Source of the DNA: Siphonodentalium dalli
Lineage: Eukaryota > Mollusca > Scaphopoda > Gadilida > Siphonodentaliidae
DNA length: 64,000 nt
Assembly (NCBI GenBank): GCA_032622095.1
Contig: CP136061.1
Coordinates: 251,485,582 to 251,549,581 of the forward strand
Direction: 5' to 3'
Program-made: the position numbers and the translations under genes
In this document: positions 12,717 to 24,224 of the stretch, piece by piece
Layout of the letters: the number at the start of each line of letters is the position of its first letter
Numbering within the stretch: position 1 is the stretch's first letter
The notes under the pieces: model-generated
What the model was told of the DNA's origin: nothing
The model's input: only the letters and a program-made list of their open reading frames with translations
Databases searched by the model: none

Positions 12717-13071
12717 AACCGGTTCATTGACCACATTGTGATGGTTACAGTTATGCCCTGTGCCAATGCATTCTCTTATATATGCGAGTCGACCATAGAT
12801 CGCCTCGCATATATAAGAGAATGCATTGGCCTAAAAAAAATCTTTTTTTTAACACTTTTTACTATTTCTTACATTCTTTAACAATTTTATAATTTTTTCT
12901 TACATTTTTTTAACAATTTTTATAATATTTTTCTACATTCTTTGACAATTTCATCATTTTTAATATGTGTTAAGCCAATGCATTTTCTTATATATGCGAG
13001 GACACCTATGGTCGACTCGCATATATAAGAGATGCATTGGCACAGGGCCGTTCTGTTGGGTAAAGGGTTAA
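12717..13071. mobile_element. Twin-hairpin TTAA element, copy 4 (5'-truncated duplicate of copy 3)
   Basis: It begins at GAACCGGTTCATTGACC, inside the element, so the left terminal repeat is absent. It keeps both hairpins (12763-12829 and 12975-13040), the long spacer and the right end with TTAA at 13068-13071. The first nine bases beyond TTAA (ATCAGGATA) equal those beyond copy 3. It was therefore copied with flanking DNA from copy 3 and did not transpose on its own. Confidence 0.85.
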
Positions 13072-13687
13072 ATCAGGATATCGAAAGCTTGGGTGACGGT
13101 ATATATAGTAGCCTGTAATTTGTTGGAACATATTGTTTCGTAAAACCCATATACTGGAGACATTGGAAACCCATTTTGACAAGCTTCTTATCGCTTAGTT
13201 GGCTACAATATAGTGTTACCATAGCAACCATGTGTGATTTCTGAGAATTCTGGAAAATGATCATATATGAAGTATATTTGTGATAACGGTGGACATTTTA
13301 GTGGATATAGTTATACAATAATATGTATATGTATATATTCTCCATAACGGACCGCCACCAGTGCTCATCTCGAGGGTCGTGGTCACTGTAAAGGGTCAAG
13401 GTCATTGCAAATAAAATGTTGTTTTATCACGTCATATTATTGGGCTTTATGATGGACCAATTTGTTGCATCATAGTGCTACTTTGTTATATTCTGGAGAT
13501 CATAGCCTTTATATTGAGCCATATGTCATATCCATAGGATGATAATTACTTGTGTGAGAGATTTTACGAAACAAGTGAATGACAAATTACCAGTCCCAAT
13601 AAACAATGACTACATATTATTGGGGTGAATTTCATGGTAAACGCATCAAAGTTGACACATATACATCACATGATTATACGTCATGTT
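13072..13687. other. No feature seen
   Basis: Sequence without a recognisable gene or repeat. The minus-strand 63-codon frame at 13073-13264 has no recognisable motif. Confidence 0.4.
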
Positions 13688-13985
13688 GCGAATGTAGCAT
13701 TCCACTAACATCGCCGAAAATTTCAAAGAAATCAACATACCACTCCATAGAAAACATCGTCTGAAATCCGCTCAATTGTAAATATTTACATCTTGATTCG
13801 GGACGCAACTATCGGCGATAAACTTCCATAAATGATTTCGCCACGGAGAGTCATTGCATTTAATTAATATATAATAATGACGGTGTGTGTTGTCAATTTT
13901 GATTACTATTCGTAAAAAATAACTAATTTGAAGAAGATTATTCTCGATTTCTATTTTATCACCCTACCAGAGACGTGGCGACAGA
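13688..13985. repeat. Dispersed repeat family A, copy 1 (5' end missing)
   Basis: It shares long stretches with 39795-40115, 61545-61880 and 63562-63820. Landmarks are CTAACATCGCCGAAAAT, CATAGAAAACATCGTCTGAA, AATATTTACATCTCGATTCG and CACCCTACC. No terminal inverted repeat or tail was found, so the class is open; it may be an old SINE or an element fragment. Confidence 0.75.
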
Positions 13986-15175
13986 TGGGGGGTTGGTGTG
14001 TCTCACCACCCCCTCCAACTTTGGTCAATTTTTTCAACAGTTTCAAATTTCATAACCTGCCAAAACATTAGTTGGAAATTCCACACCAACAATAGGTTGA
14101 AAATATTCTTGTGGTTTGATTTTCAAAACAATTTATTGGGGGAATTAATTGGGTTTTTTTTACCAATGTTTGCATATTTTTCTATTTTTGGTCAAAAGTT
14201 TGGACTGAAATGGTCAACAGTTGGACATTTTCCAAGCTTGTATCCTGGTCCCTCCCCCGTGGCCAGTCAAAAACTACTAGTTAATTTAAGAAAACAACAT
14301 TGTCATACATTTGGTCAACATTGTCATTGGAATTGTCATCAGTATGTGTGTGAACAACTATAGAGCAAGTAGTTTTTTAATCTAAAAGAGAGAACATTTA
14401 ATTTACTCTTTTTTTTTTCAATAATTTTTTTTAAATACAATTTTTTAAAAGATCAAAATGTGCAAAACTGTGACACGAGTTACATGTAGTTAGTTAGTTG
14501 CACAGCATGCGGACAACCGTTTGACTAGCCTAAGTTAGTCTTATTGACAACCGTTTGACTAGCCTAAGTTAGTCTTATTGACAATATTTTGCACACTACG
14601 ATGACCTTTAGCTATATTTATCGGGAACTACAGGTATATATACTCATCCAATGCATGCTACGATGACCTTTAGCTATGTGTAACTGTGTGTGTGTAACTT
14701 CTCTGTATATTCAATATATACATGTATATGCCTTATACTATTATCGCATAATTAAAACTTCACATAACCGATGAATAATCAACCGTTCTACTATCCTAAC
14801 TGTTTTTGTTGACTTTTAGATAGCCGTGGGTTCACGCCTTCCGGTTACCAGTCGATGCATCACGCGGGTTTTTATCTGCCTGCTCGGTGTGTCGGTGTGG
14901 TGCTTGCGGACCTTGCCAATAAGTTATCATTCCTGACATCCCCTTTGGCATAATTGCCATAAACCATAAAGCGGACAACCGTTTGACTAGGCTAAGTTAG
15001 TCTTATTGACAATATTTTTTATTCAGTGCAGCTGTTGGTTTTGTTGCATCGATTGGAGTTGATTGTGAAACAAAACTTACATGTATTGTCAACATATCCG
15101 CGTACAAATAGGTTCATAATAGACCTAAATATTCCCACAAGTTCATAGCGGACTTAATCGATTCTGAAATAATCA
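13986..15175. repeat. Intergenic stretch with short direct repeats
   Basis: It contains a 34-bp unit twice in tandem (14512-14545, 14546-14579; GACAACCGTTTGACTAGCCT) and a third copy from 14974. There is also a repeated CTACGATGACCTTTAGCTAT (about 14595 and 14656) and an A/T-rich block at 14399-14455. The 121-codon frame starting at 13998 shows no recognisable domain and is probably chance. Confidence 0.7.
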
Positions 15176-15604
15176 TATGTGACCCGCCATATCAAATCCA
15201 GTCGTAAGTCGGGATTTTTTTTACCCTGTGCCAATGCATTCTCTTATATATGCGAGTCGACCATAGGTCGCCTCGCATATATAAGAGAATGCATTGGCCT
15301 AACAAATTTTTATCATTTTTTGAAAAATAAATGTTTCTTACAATTTTTCGGACATAAAATAAAAAACATCCATTACCCTGCAGGGAGCCCCACACATATA
15401 TAGAAGCATATAGAAGAGTGTCGTCTGCTCATGTTTGTCTGGGGCTCTGTATGGGTGAAATTATAAAATTGTTAAAGAATACAAGAAAACATTATTAAAA
15501 TTGTAAAAAATTGTTAGGCCAATGTATTCTCTTATGCGAGAATGCATTGGCACAGGGTAAAAAAATCCCGACTTACGACTGGATTTGATATGGCGGGTCA
15601 CATA
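15176..15604. mobile_element. Twin-hairpin core in a second TIR shell (TA-flanked), copy 1
   Basis: Element 15178-15602 has terminal inverted repeats of about 45 bp starting TGTGACCCGCCATATCAAAT, with TA on each side. That duplication would suit a Tc1/mariner-type MITE. The interior carries a full first hairpin (CCAATGCATTCTC...) and a second hairpin shortened by a large internal deletion, at about 15520-15550. Between them is a block containing GAGCCCCACACA that also occurs at 52.4-52.6 kb. The shell is unrelated to the TTAA/CCCTTTACCC shell although the core is shared. Confidence 0.82.
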
Positions 15605-17096
15605 TAGCGAGCTCATACCCTTTATTCCGTTGAATGGCGCGGGTCGCATTGAAAACACATTGCAAAGAGCGTGAATATGGTAAGTCGTGTCGAGGAAAAA
15701 AGTAGATTAAATAATGCAAATATTGGCTTATTTCGTATGGAAACTAGTCCCATATTAGACTGTTTTAAAAATCGCGTTGTATGTCCATATATATCGTATA
15801 TTTAGGTTAAATAATGCCTCCATGAGCTTATTTCACCCATTAAAATAAGACCGTTATGTGCTTATTTTCACGATAACAGACTGGTATTGTTGTAAATGTT
15901 GAATTTCTTTTGAATGCTTTGTTTTATTATACAAACATAGTGTTTTGAGTGGAAATAAATATCTCATTCGTGACTGATCAGATGTTTATTTCGGCTCATG
16001 GCAACCCATACACTCGCGAAAGGAGAACACTTGTTTGGGTCACTCATTGGATTAATGTTTGGTACATGCACCCACTCAGAAATACTAGATAATTCTATCC
16101 TCTGTGTACTCTTATATCTCAACAATTAGTTTAAAAACCTAGCCTGGGTTGAGGCGTATACTTTATAGAGCAAACTGATCTCGCACGAGAATATGAGTAA
16201 TTGCTTCATATAGTCTGTCTGGACTTGTTATTCTGGCGACAACTGTGGACTATCGGCAAAGGTATACCGAGGATGGTCTGCTGTTCAAACTATACTCTCA
16301 CTCACGCCATGCCTCATTCACCAACAGCGCTACATACTTCTTGGTCAGTATGACATTACCACCGATCGCGGTCTAAACAGTAGCCGGTAACGTGTCACTT
16401 GCTACCCTTTTGAAACACCCCGTCCACACCATACTGTTGCATAACTAATACAAAATCGACGACTGGCCCCAATGTTTTTTTCTTGAGGACACAATTGTCA
16501 CGGTTATTCACGCTTTTGATGTAGGATTGTTAAATATGACAACTTCAGAAATTAGCAGTTTTCCGGGGAGTTAGTATCGAACGTGTTTTCCTTTTTTGAA
16601 TTTTTGAAAACAATGAAAATTGGTTCAGCCAGTTACAGAGGTGATGACGAGTTACATACAGCCAGGTAAAACACAGTGCAGTTATATGTGTCGATAACTT
16701 CCCGTTGATCTCTCCGAGACAAAACCCAGACGTGCATGGGACTGACATGACCACCATCCGATGATTTCCAATCTTTGAAATACATTTTCAATGGATAACA
16801 CCACGCACGGACTTAAATAATTGGATTGGAAATGCCATGACATGATATTAATTATTTGTTACAATAAAGTGCACTGAGACATAGACGCATGTTTTGCTTA
16901 AATCGGAGCAGCAATACATTTTCACTAAATAATTTGTTCTGGGTCATGAGAGATCAGCAACATTGAGTTTCACATAACAACGTAAAACTGATATGAAATG
17001 AGAACAGCCATTAAGAGAAGACTAACAACTAATATAACTACAGTCCATGCGTGCAGGTTAAAATATTACATTCCTTAGAGTATAAATAATAATTGC
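15605..17096. other. No feature seen
   Basis: About 1.5 kb of apparently single-copy AT-rich sequence. Short frames here lack recognisable motifs. It ends where the 1.07-kb repeat D1 begins. Confidence 0.4.
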
Positions 17097-18172
17097 ATAA
17101 CACAATCAAACCACCAAATACATAGTGTGTGGTCTAAGAATCATCTTTCCCTTCCCGAGCTCACTCTTTATTCTCCGTCTATATTACCTTAAAATTGTCT
17201 TTCACACTCTATTATCTATCTCCCTCCCTACGTCTGTCTTACATATACTGTTTGTGTTTTATTGAAATGGTCTTCAACTATCATTTCCCAGTTTTTAGTC
17301 AGTCGATGTTTTCTTCAAAACAATCTATTTTTACGAAGAGCGATTGGTAGGCGGGCGACCGTGCGTGCGTAAATGATGATATAGAAATAAGACACGGGAA
17401 GCACAGCAGTTTTTCGGTCTATGCACGTTTTGGACTGTGATTGTGCACCTCTGCATTGATTCGAGATTGCTATTTTGAATGACCTTCTGTTACACATGTA
17501 TGTGTCTTACTTGAGTGGAAGAAAGTATAGTATAGAAAACTACTCGTCACTGAGTATTTATTATAGAAAGAGTTAAAGGATCCAAAGCAAGGGTATATAT
17601 GAAAAACATAATCTATATCTATATTTTCGCATATATGTCTGTCCGCTAAAGACATTATTAACAGGGGACCAACGGGGGTTCCAAATTGGTCTAACAGGAG
17701 CTATTTTAGACCAGACAGATAATGGTCTTGGTTAAACATTAAAGTGACGCTGTCGAAGATAGGGGCCGAAAAGGGATAGTGCCAACACAATCGATGAATT
17801 AATGTTGTCGCCGATTTCCACCAAATTTATATATAATCATCTCCATGATATGAGGAATCTAATGGTGTGCTATAAATATGCTATACATATGCCAAAGAGT
17901 TGCCGATCTAGTCAGGAGGGGGCAGGGGGGCGGCACCAACATCGATAGGAATATATTTTGTCGCGGAATTGGGGGTGGTCCCAGCTCGAGATTGCATGCT
18001 TTAATGTGACGTTGTGCGAGCTGATATCGCAATAAACATTGAATTAATTACTCGGGAGAAATTCCACAATTGTAAGCGATGCAAAGAAAAAATCGCTCAC
18101 AAAGTCACTTAAATCGTGCAATTTCGAGTTGGGATCTTCCACTATGCAATGAAATACATTGTTAACGAGCAG
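17097..18172. repeat. Direct repeat D1, copy A (left flank of the LINE)
   Basis: This 1.07-kb block recurs at 24624-25699 and 28443-29518 with almost no differences. The one difference I could see is an A in the middle copy (AGTATAATATAG) against G in the other two. It ends inside a family B inverted-repeat element exactly where the LINE begins, whereas in the other copies the sequence runs on unbroken. It is best read as a target-site duplication of extraordinary length, or as part of a segmental duplication. Confidence 0.92.
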
Positions 18173-18686
18173 TTCCTAACAATATAATATTGTACCGATT
18201 GTAAACAATAAAGCAGCCTCTATTTTGTTGTCATAATTATCCAGTTTTTCTTCAAAATGACTGATTCTATAGGACCTTTAGTTGGATCAAAATGTTATGA
18301 AAGGAATGCCACACCAACGTGATGTAAAGGAGGGACATATCCCATTCCCGATGGATGAGTATTATCTTTTGGCAAATCACGTCGTTCAACCATTGTAAAT
18401 GTATCCACCTTCTTGTTGACACTATATGTAGACGCCATATTGCCCAACCCATTGTTTGGACTTAATTGATTTTCTATACATTGATCATGGTTATGGACAC
18501 TCCACGTCGCTGTGAAAATGTCACGCTCCAGTAGACAGTATCTAACAGTGCGATATGGAAAAGTAATCAAATAGCCACTGGTCATGTACTGTGGCACATT
18601 GCAGCTAACGGATATGTTCTAAAGCGACGACATTCGAACGTTTAACGCCCGTTCCGTTTCGAAGCAATTCCATACCCATTGCAATT
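18173..18686 (+). promoter_or_regulatory. LINE 5' UTR, presumed internal promoter region
   Basis: This 514-base leader precedes ORF1. In LINEs of this type the promoter is carried inside the 5' UTR; no specific promoter motif could be pinned down here. An antisense frame of 100 codons (18295-18597, minus) lies within it and shows no recognised domain. Confidence 0.5.
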
Positions 18687-20645
18687 ATGGAAAACCTGAT
18701 AACCAGCTCTTACGATATACTCAATGGCACAAACGTCCAATCCTACTCCCAAGAATCTGACATCACGCATCATGAAACTATTGAATGTGTTAACCCATTA
18801 CCTGACAAACATATAGACGAACCGGTAGACCTACCTGCATCCATAGAACTGGTTAACACTATTATCAAAGGTGACTCCGCGTGTAATAACGATCTCGGAC
18901 AAGCTATATCATGGGTATCAAGTTTCATTCATAATACTCCGAAAGATGATTTCATGAGGATAATAATCAACACATGTGATAACTGTGAGACATATCTTGA
19001 GAAACTTCGACAGAATTTATTCGCACAGCTACAGGATTCACCTATTCATGAATTAGACCAGACAGTATCTCTCAAAAAGAGACTGAAACCAAAAAAGTCA
19101 GACAAAATAGATTCACACCAGTTATCGTTGGCAGATAAGCTTTCACGAGATATCTACAATCTTCTCTTGTTCATGGTTGATCATTCATATGACAATATCT
19201 CAGAAATGGTGAATCCAACAGGAGCTACAACAAGAAGTCAGTTAACATCCCAACCTCCGAAACATAACGATTCTGATATACAAACAAAACTCAACACTAT
19301 TCTGAATTCAATGAATGCTATTAAAGTGGAGTTAAGTGTCCTCAAGGAATGGAATTCTGTTATAAATAAAACAATAAATGTCGACGTACCGCTTATCCAA
19401 GGAAATATTTCCGGCTTAGACGCCAGGGTCAAAATAATCGAAACGGATCTCGCTGAGATGAAGAGAGCAATTCATATCAATAAAACTAAAATCGAACAAA
19501 TCCAAGATGACACTTTGAATGATGCTAACCATATTAAATCCGATTTCAAATTGATGCGCCAGGATTTCTCTCACGTGATTGAGAGGTTTGAGAAGGAATG
19601 GGTCAGGATAAATTATAATACAGGATGCATTGGAGTTTTAGAGAAAAAAGTAAATATTATGTCTGAAAATAAACCCAAATGTGATAACTCTTGTGATAAC
19701 TCTTCATGTACCGCAGAATGTGTCAAATTCATAAAATCTACAATGGGGACATTCTTCGACGAGCTCCGAGAGAGAATGCACTCAACATACCAGCGTACTG
19801 ATGATGATGTCCAGTCCACGTCTACCAAAATCGATGGTGTACATGAACATTCTGTTAACGTTGCTGATATCGAGTCAAATGTCGGACAATCATTCCACGA
19901 TATCTCTATTAAATCGGCCGATGTCGAATCAAATCTCGACCAAGCAGTCGATGAAGAAATCCAACAACGTCGCACGTCGAATGAGCTTCGTTACCGTTCT
20001 CGCTCAAATGGTAGTTCGCGCCAGCGCTCTCGTTCTCGTTCTCGGTCACAGCATCGTCGTCATCACTCTCGACAACATTCTCGTTCACAACGAACATCTC
20101 AGCCAAGACAAAGTTCTCATCCACTGAACCAATCACGCGAACGGCATTATTCTAGAGACCGGTATAATAATTCTCATCCTTCAGAGAGGCGATACTGTCC
20201 TGACTACAGTGAAAGACGTTATTCACCATTCAGAGGTCAATCCCGCCAACAACGAGACCAAAACTACCAACGCAATCACGACAGAACAGCTGACCAATAT
20301 GACCGTAGATCTAATAGTCACCGAGCATTTCGCAAGTCCAAATACAGTTCTAAATTTCCTATTAAAACAGAACGTTTCATCCTGTCAAAATTCGGAAATG
20401 AAATCACTCAATCTAGCATTGAAAAATATTTACACGACAGTAGGATCAATTTCTCAGTTGTTAGACTGTTCTCCAGAGATGGTGAAGATTCATACGCTAG
20501 ATTGAATATTTTCCATGAGCACTCAGCAATTATACTCGACAGAGATTTCTGGCCCGATGGAGCCATTTGTGTTCGTCTGGACACTCCAAGCCTGGATGTA
20601 TCACGATCTGGACCTAACGATAGTGTCAGATCTCACTGGGGCTAA
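18687..20645 (+). CDS. LINE ORF1 protein (Gag-like, RS-rich), 652 aa
   Basis: First protein of the LINE, expected by family analogy to bind RNA and form the retrotransposition particle. Residues about 200-330 are rich in charged and hydrophobic spacing typical of coiled coils. A cluster at about 355-370 (CDNSCDNSSCTAEC) is cysteine-rich. Residues about 430-560 are Arg/Ser/Gln-rich with RS dipeptides, resembling splicing-factor RS domains. The last 80 residues form a compact domain ending near FWPDGAICVRLD; a similar Trp-Pro-x-Gly pattern is, from memory, common at the ends of invertebrate LINE ORF1 proteins. The frame is intact. The start is the first ATG of the long frame. ORF2 follows in the same frame after a TAA and 39 bases. 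Confidence 0.85.
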   Translation: MENLITSSYDILNGTNVQSYSQESDITHHETIECVNPLPDKHIDEPVDLPASIELVNTIIKGDSACNNDLGQAISWVSSFIHNTPKDDFMRIIINTCDNCETYLEKLRQNLFAQLQDSPIHELDQTVSLKKRLKPKKSDKIDSHQLSLADKLSRDIYNLLLFMVDHSYDNISEMVNPTGATTRSQLTSQPPKHNDSDIQTKLNTILNSMNAIKVELSVLKEWNSVINKTINVDVPLIQGNISGLDARVKIIETDLAEMKRAIHINKTKIEQIQDDTLNDANHIKSDFKLMRQDFSHVIERFEKEWVRINYNTGCIGVLEKKVNIMSENKPKCDNSCDNSSCTAECVKFIKSTMGTFFDELRERMHSTYQRTDDDVQSTSTKIDGVHEHSVNVADIESNVGQSFHDISIKSADVESNLDQAVDEEIQQRRTSNELRYRSRSNGSSRQRSRSRSRSQHRRHHSRQHSRSQRTSQPRQSSHPLNQSRERHYSRDRYNNSHPSERRYCPDYSERRYSPFRGQSRQQRDQNYQRNHDRTADQYDRRSNSHRAFRKSKYSSKFPIKTERFILSKFGNEITQSSIEKYLHDSRINFSVVRLFSRDGEDSYARLNIFHEHSAIILDRDFWPDGAICVRLDTPSLDVSRSGPNDSVRSHWG

Positions 20646-20684
20646 TTTACGTCCCTCTCAAACAAGCGTTCGCTCTTCAACAGT

Positions 20685-23600
20685 ATGACGATTCTCAGGT
20701 CACTAACTATTTTCATCATGATTACGCTCATGTCGTGGAATGCAACTGGTATTTTCTCTTCTTCATCATATCTATCAAAGATCTTGGACAACCAGAACAT
20801 TGATATATGCGGTGTATCAGAACACTGGCTGCGAGATTCAAACTCATTATTTATGCAGTACTTATCCCAATATTACATTTCTCATACAGTGTGTGATGCG
20901 TCCATGGTCGGCGTAAATAAAAGAGGTCGACCGAAAGCTGGAGTCGCTTTATTTTGGCACAAGCGCTGGAACAATGTTGTCTCAATTATAGATACATCCG
21001 ACGACCGTATAATTGGCATTCAGGTGCATGCTGGTGAAGGGAATTTTTATTATATTTTCCAAGTATATCTTCCCTCGTCCAACCATTCACATGATCTCTT
21101 TTCCAATTATATGCAGAAAGTTACCAATATATTTGACTCGTATCGCCCACTTGGAACTGTTGTTGTTATGGGTGATTTCAATGCCAACTCACTAAGAGCA
21201 AATCCACGAAGTGTCGCTCTCTCGTACCTCTATAACGACAAAGGTGTCTTCTCTCCGATTGAAAACACGTTCAAAGCAACTCCTGTGAAAACCTTCGTTC
21301 CTCCTATGTCGCCCGAATCGGGGTCAATAATTGATCATTTCCTCATGCATAAGTCTATGGAATATAAAATACAAATGGTAGACATTCTAATTGATGAAAG
21401 TATTGACGTATCTACACATCGACCAATTGTATTGCATATGGATGAATCGGTGTGTGCTCCAGTGAGCTATTCGTCACATAATATGTGTTCATTCAAAATG
21501 AAATGGTCAGCTCTGTGTTCAAATTCATCCCTCGCTGAAACATTCTCAACCGATGTAGAAAATAACTGCCCTAAATTTGAAATCACCGATATAACTTCTT
21601 TGGATCACTATTATGACGCAATAATCTCTGCCCTTAATAACGCCTCAAAAGTCGTCCCAAAAATAAAATTCAGAAGTCACGTGAAACCATACTGGAACGA
21701 TACGTTGAAAGCTACTCACTATAGCATGCGCTCTTGTCGCAGAACGTGGATAGCTGAAGGTCGGCCTCGTGACGAATCCTCTAATTCCTTCATTCAATAT
21801 AAAGAGGCCAAGCGCGAATTCAGACGAGAACATCGTAAACAGTCAGAAAAATTCATGCGCGAACGTGATGCAGAAATTGACAAATGCGCAGAAGTTGATC
21901 AGGATTCATTTTTCCGCATTTTTAATGCAAAACGCAAAATGCGCAATACTCTTTCATCTCCGCACTTCATACATAACGGAGAAACGCTCCGCAGCAATTG
22001 CGACATATCAAATGCATGGGGCTCATATTACGCAAACTTGTTTCTTCCCATGCAAGATGAGAGTTTTGACCCAGTCCATTTTGAATTTGTCAACAATTTC
22101 GTATCTTCGCAGGAAAAATCAAAATCAACAAATATTGTAGACGGTGTTCTTTGCAATCCCATTACTGAATCGGAGCTGACCAATATTATCCCAAAGCTCA
22201 ATAAAAATAAGGCAATGGGATATGACTTAATAGCCAATGAGCACATCTTATATAGTGGCTCGCCACTCATGCACAGACTCTGTTATATGTACAGTAAAAT
22301 GCTTCAATATGCACATGTACCTGAGAGTGCAAAGAAAGGAGTAATGATTTCTTTGTACAAGGGTGGCAAGAAGCCCATGCATGCATTTGATAGTTACAGA
22401 CCTATCACCATTATGCCTTCGTTATATAAATTATTTGAAAAAGTCCTTCTTGTGCGCATGCAAACATACACACCAACACTAATAACAGTCAATTCACTAC
22501 AGCATGGATTCCAACGTGGTGTTAGTTGCATGGCAACATCCTATTTACTACAGGAGTGTATAACTTATACCAAAGAATCACATAGTAAATTATTCTCTTG
22601 TTTTTTAGACGTACGTAAGGCTTTTGATTCTGTGTGGCTAAATGGATTGCTGTTGAAACTGCACAAGAGGGGCTTTGACGGCCAAATGTGGCATGTATTC
22701 AAATCGCTCTTATCTGGTATAAAATGTTGTGTGAAATATAGGCAATCTACATCCAACTGGTTCGATATCCTACAGGGAGCCAGACAAGGGTAGATTCTAT
22801 CGCCTCTATTATATATGATATATGTGGACGATCTAATTGAAGATCTTACAAATTCCTCCTGTGGACTTCATCTGAATGGAATAAACTGCACATCGCCAGT
22901 ACAGGCAGATGACATGGCCTTGCTGTCATTATCTGAAACTGGACTTACTACACTATGTTCTATATGTCTGAAGTATAGTACAAAATGGAGATACTTATAT
23001 AACTCGTCGAAAACTTTCATAATAGTATTTAATGAATCGCAAAAAGAATTTGCGAAAGCTCAGCGTTCATGGCAATTTGGCAATACCATTATCGAAGAAG
23101 TCTCTTCTGGAAAACACTTGGGCATCAATATAGAAAAATTTAGCTTCAATTCTAAACTGGTCAACAGTGTTTGCACAAAACTTAGAGGGACCTATCTATC
23201 CTTGACGAATGCAGGTGTTTATGCTGGAGGCATAACTCCAGACAGCTGTCTTAAAATATATAAGTCAATTGTGATCCCCAAAGCCCTGTACGGTAGCGAG
23301 CTAATGTGGGGCTTGTCTAATACTGATTATACCTTTCTCGAAAAGGCTCACCGCTTCTGTCTCAAAAATATGCAAGGTTTTCCGGCACATACTCGCACAT
23401 GCATTGTACAGGGTCTTGTAGGTTGCAGTGAACTTACATCATTCATTGACAAAAGAAAGCTGAGTCTATTTGCTACCTTGTGTAGGCTTGATGTTTGTAA
23501 AACTGCCAAAATGTTATTCCTGATGAGATTGCACAGTTATATTATTGAATTATGTTGTAATCAGAAATCATTCATTGCAGATATAGTCCATGTTTTACAT

Positions 23601-24224
23601 AAATACAACTTACACGAGTACCTCGCAGTCTTTGCACAGACTGGCATCTTTCCATCTAAAGAGTCGTGGAAACATACCGTGAAAACTGAAGTACACAAAT
23701 CAGACGACGAATGGTGGAGATCTTCCATAACTGCAGAAAATAACTTAAGACAATATGGGCTAATGCAAGCCTCTCTGACGTCTTCACTCATATGGCGAAC
23801 GTGTAGGCTATATCCGGAGGAGAAATTCACTTATCTCTTTCTTGTCCGGTTGATAGCTCACACAGCCTACGGTGATAGTGGGTGTTGTAAATTTTGTAAC
23901 AAGCTATACCAGTGCTTAATTAATCATGTATTAATAGAATGTGCATCTATTGCAAGTGCACGCAACGCAATTTGGTATGATATCATCAACACATTCGGAA
24001 TAAACGTCTTCATATTCCTAGATTCCCTACCTAAGTGCTCGCAACTAGCAGTATTTTTGGGAAAAGTTCCATCTGAAGTTCTTGAAGATGGAACTAACTC
24101 TTTTCATTTCGTCTTGCGATTCTTTGCAAAATCGAGCATAAAACTATGGTATTGCTTCCACCTTCAACATGATGGTCGTTATTCGGATACCATTATACCT
24201 GATCAACAACCACTTGATGTATAA
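20685..24224 (+). pseudogene. LINE ORF2: AP endonuclease plus reverse transcriptase, one internal TAG
   Basis: A frame of 1,179 codons broken only by TAG at 22791-22793. The N-terminal endonuclease shows its motifs in order: SWNATGI, SEHWL (about 45), VYLPSSN, GDFNAN (about 163), IDHFL and STHRPIV (about 243). The reverse transcriptase follows: NKAMGYD, SYRPITIMPSLYKLFEK, NSLQHGFQRG, FLDVRKAFDSVW (catalytic Asp near 642), the ARQG turn, then QADD (740-743), the catalytic pair. ALYGSELMW and a C-terminal CKFC...HVLIEC knuckle (about 1066) complete it. The TAG lies directly after ARQG, before the QADD box, so the product as written would be a truncated, inactive 702-residue protein. Expression after ORF1 could rely on reinitiation, since both share a frame. 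Confidence 0.9.

Noticed and set aside
13998-14363. 121-aa plus-strand protein
   Set aside because: It is in AT-rich non-coding-like sequence, with no domain and no support beyond length.
22815-24224. Separate 469-aa gene downstream of ORF2
   Set aside because: It is the rest of the RT after a TAG; the motif order continues in the same frame across the stop.
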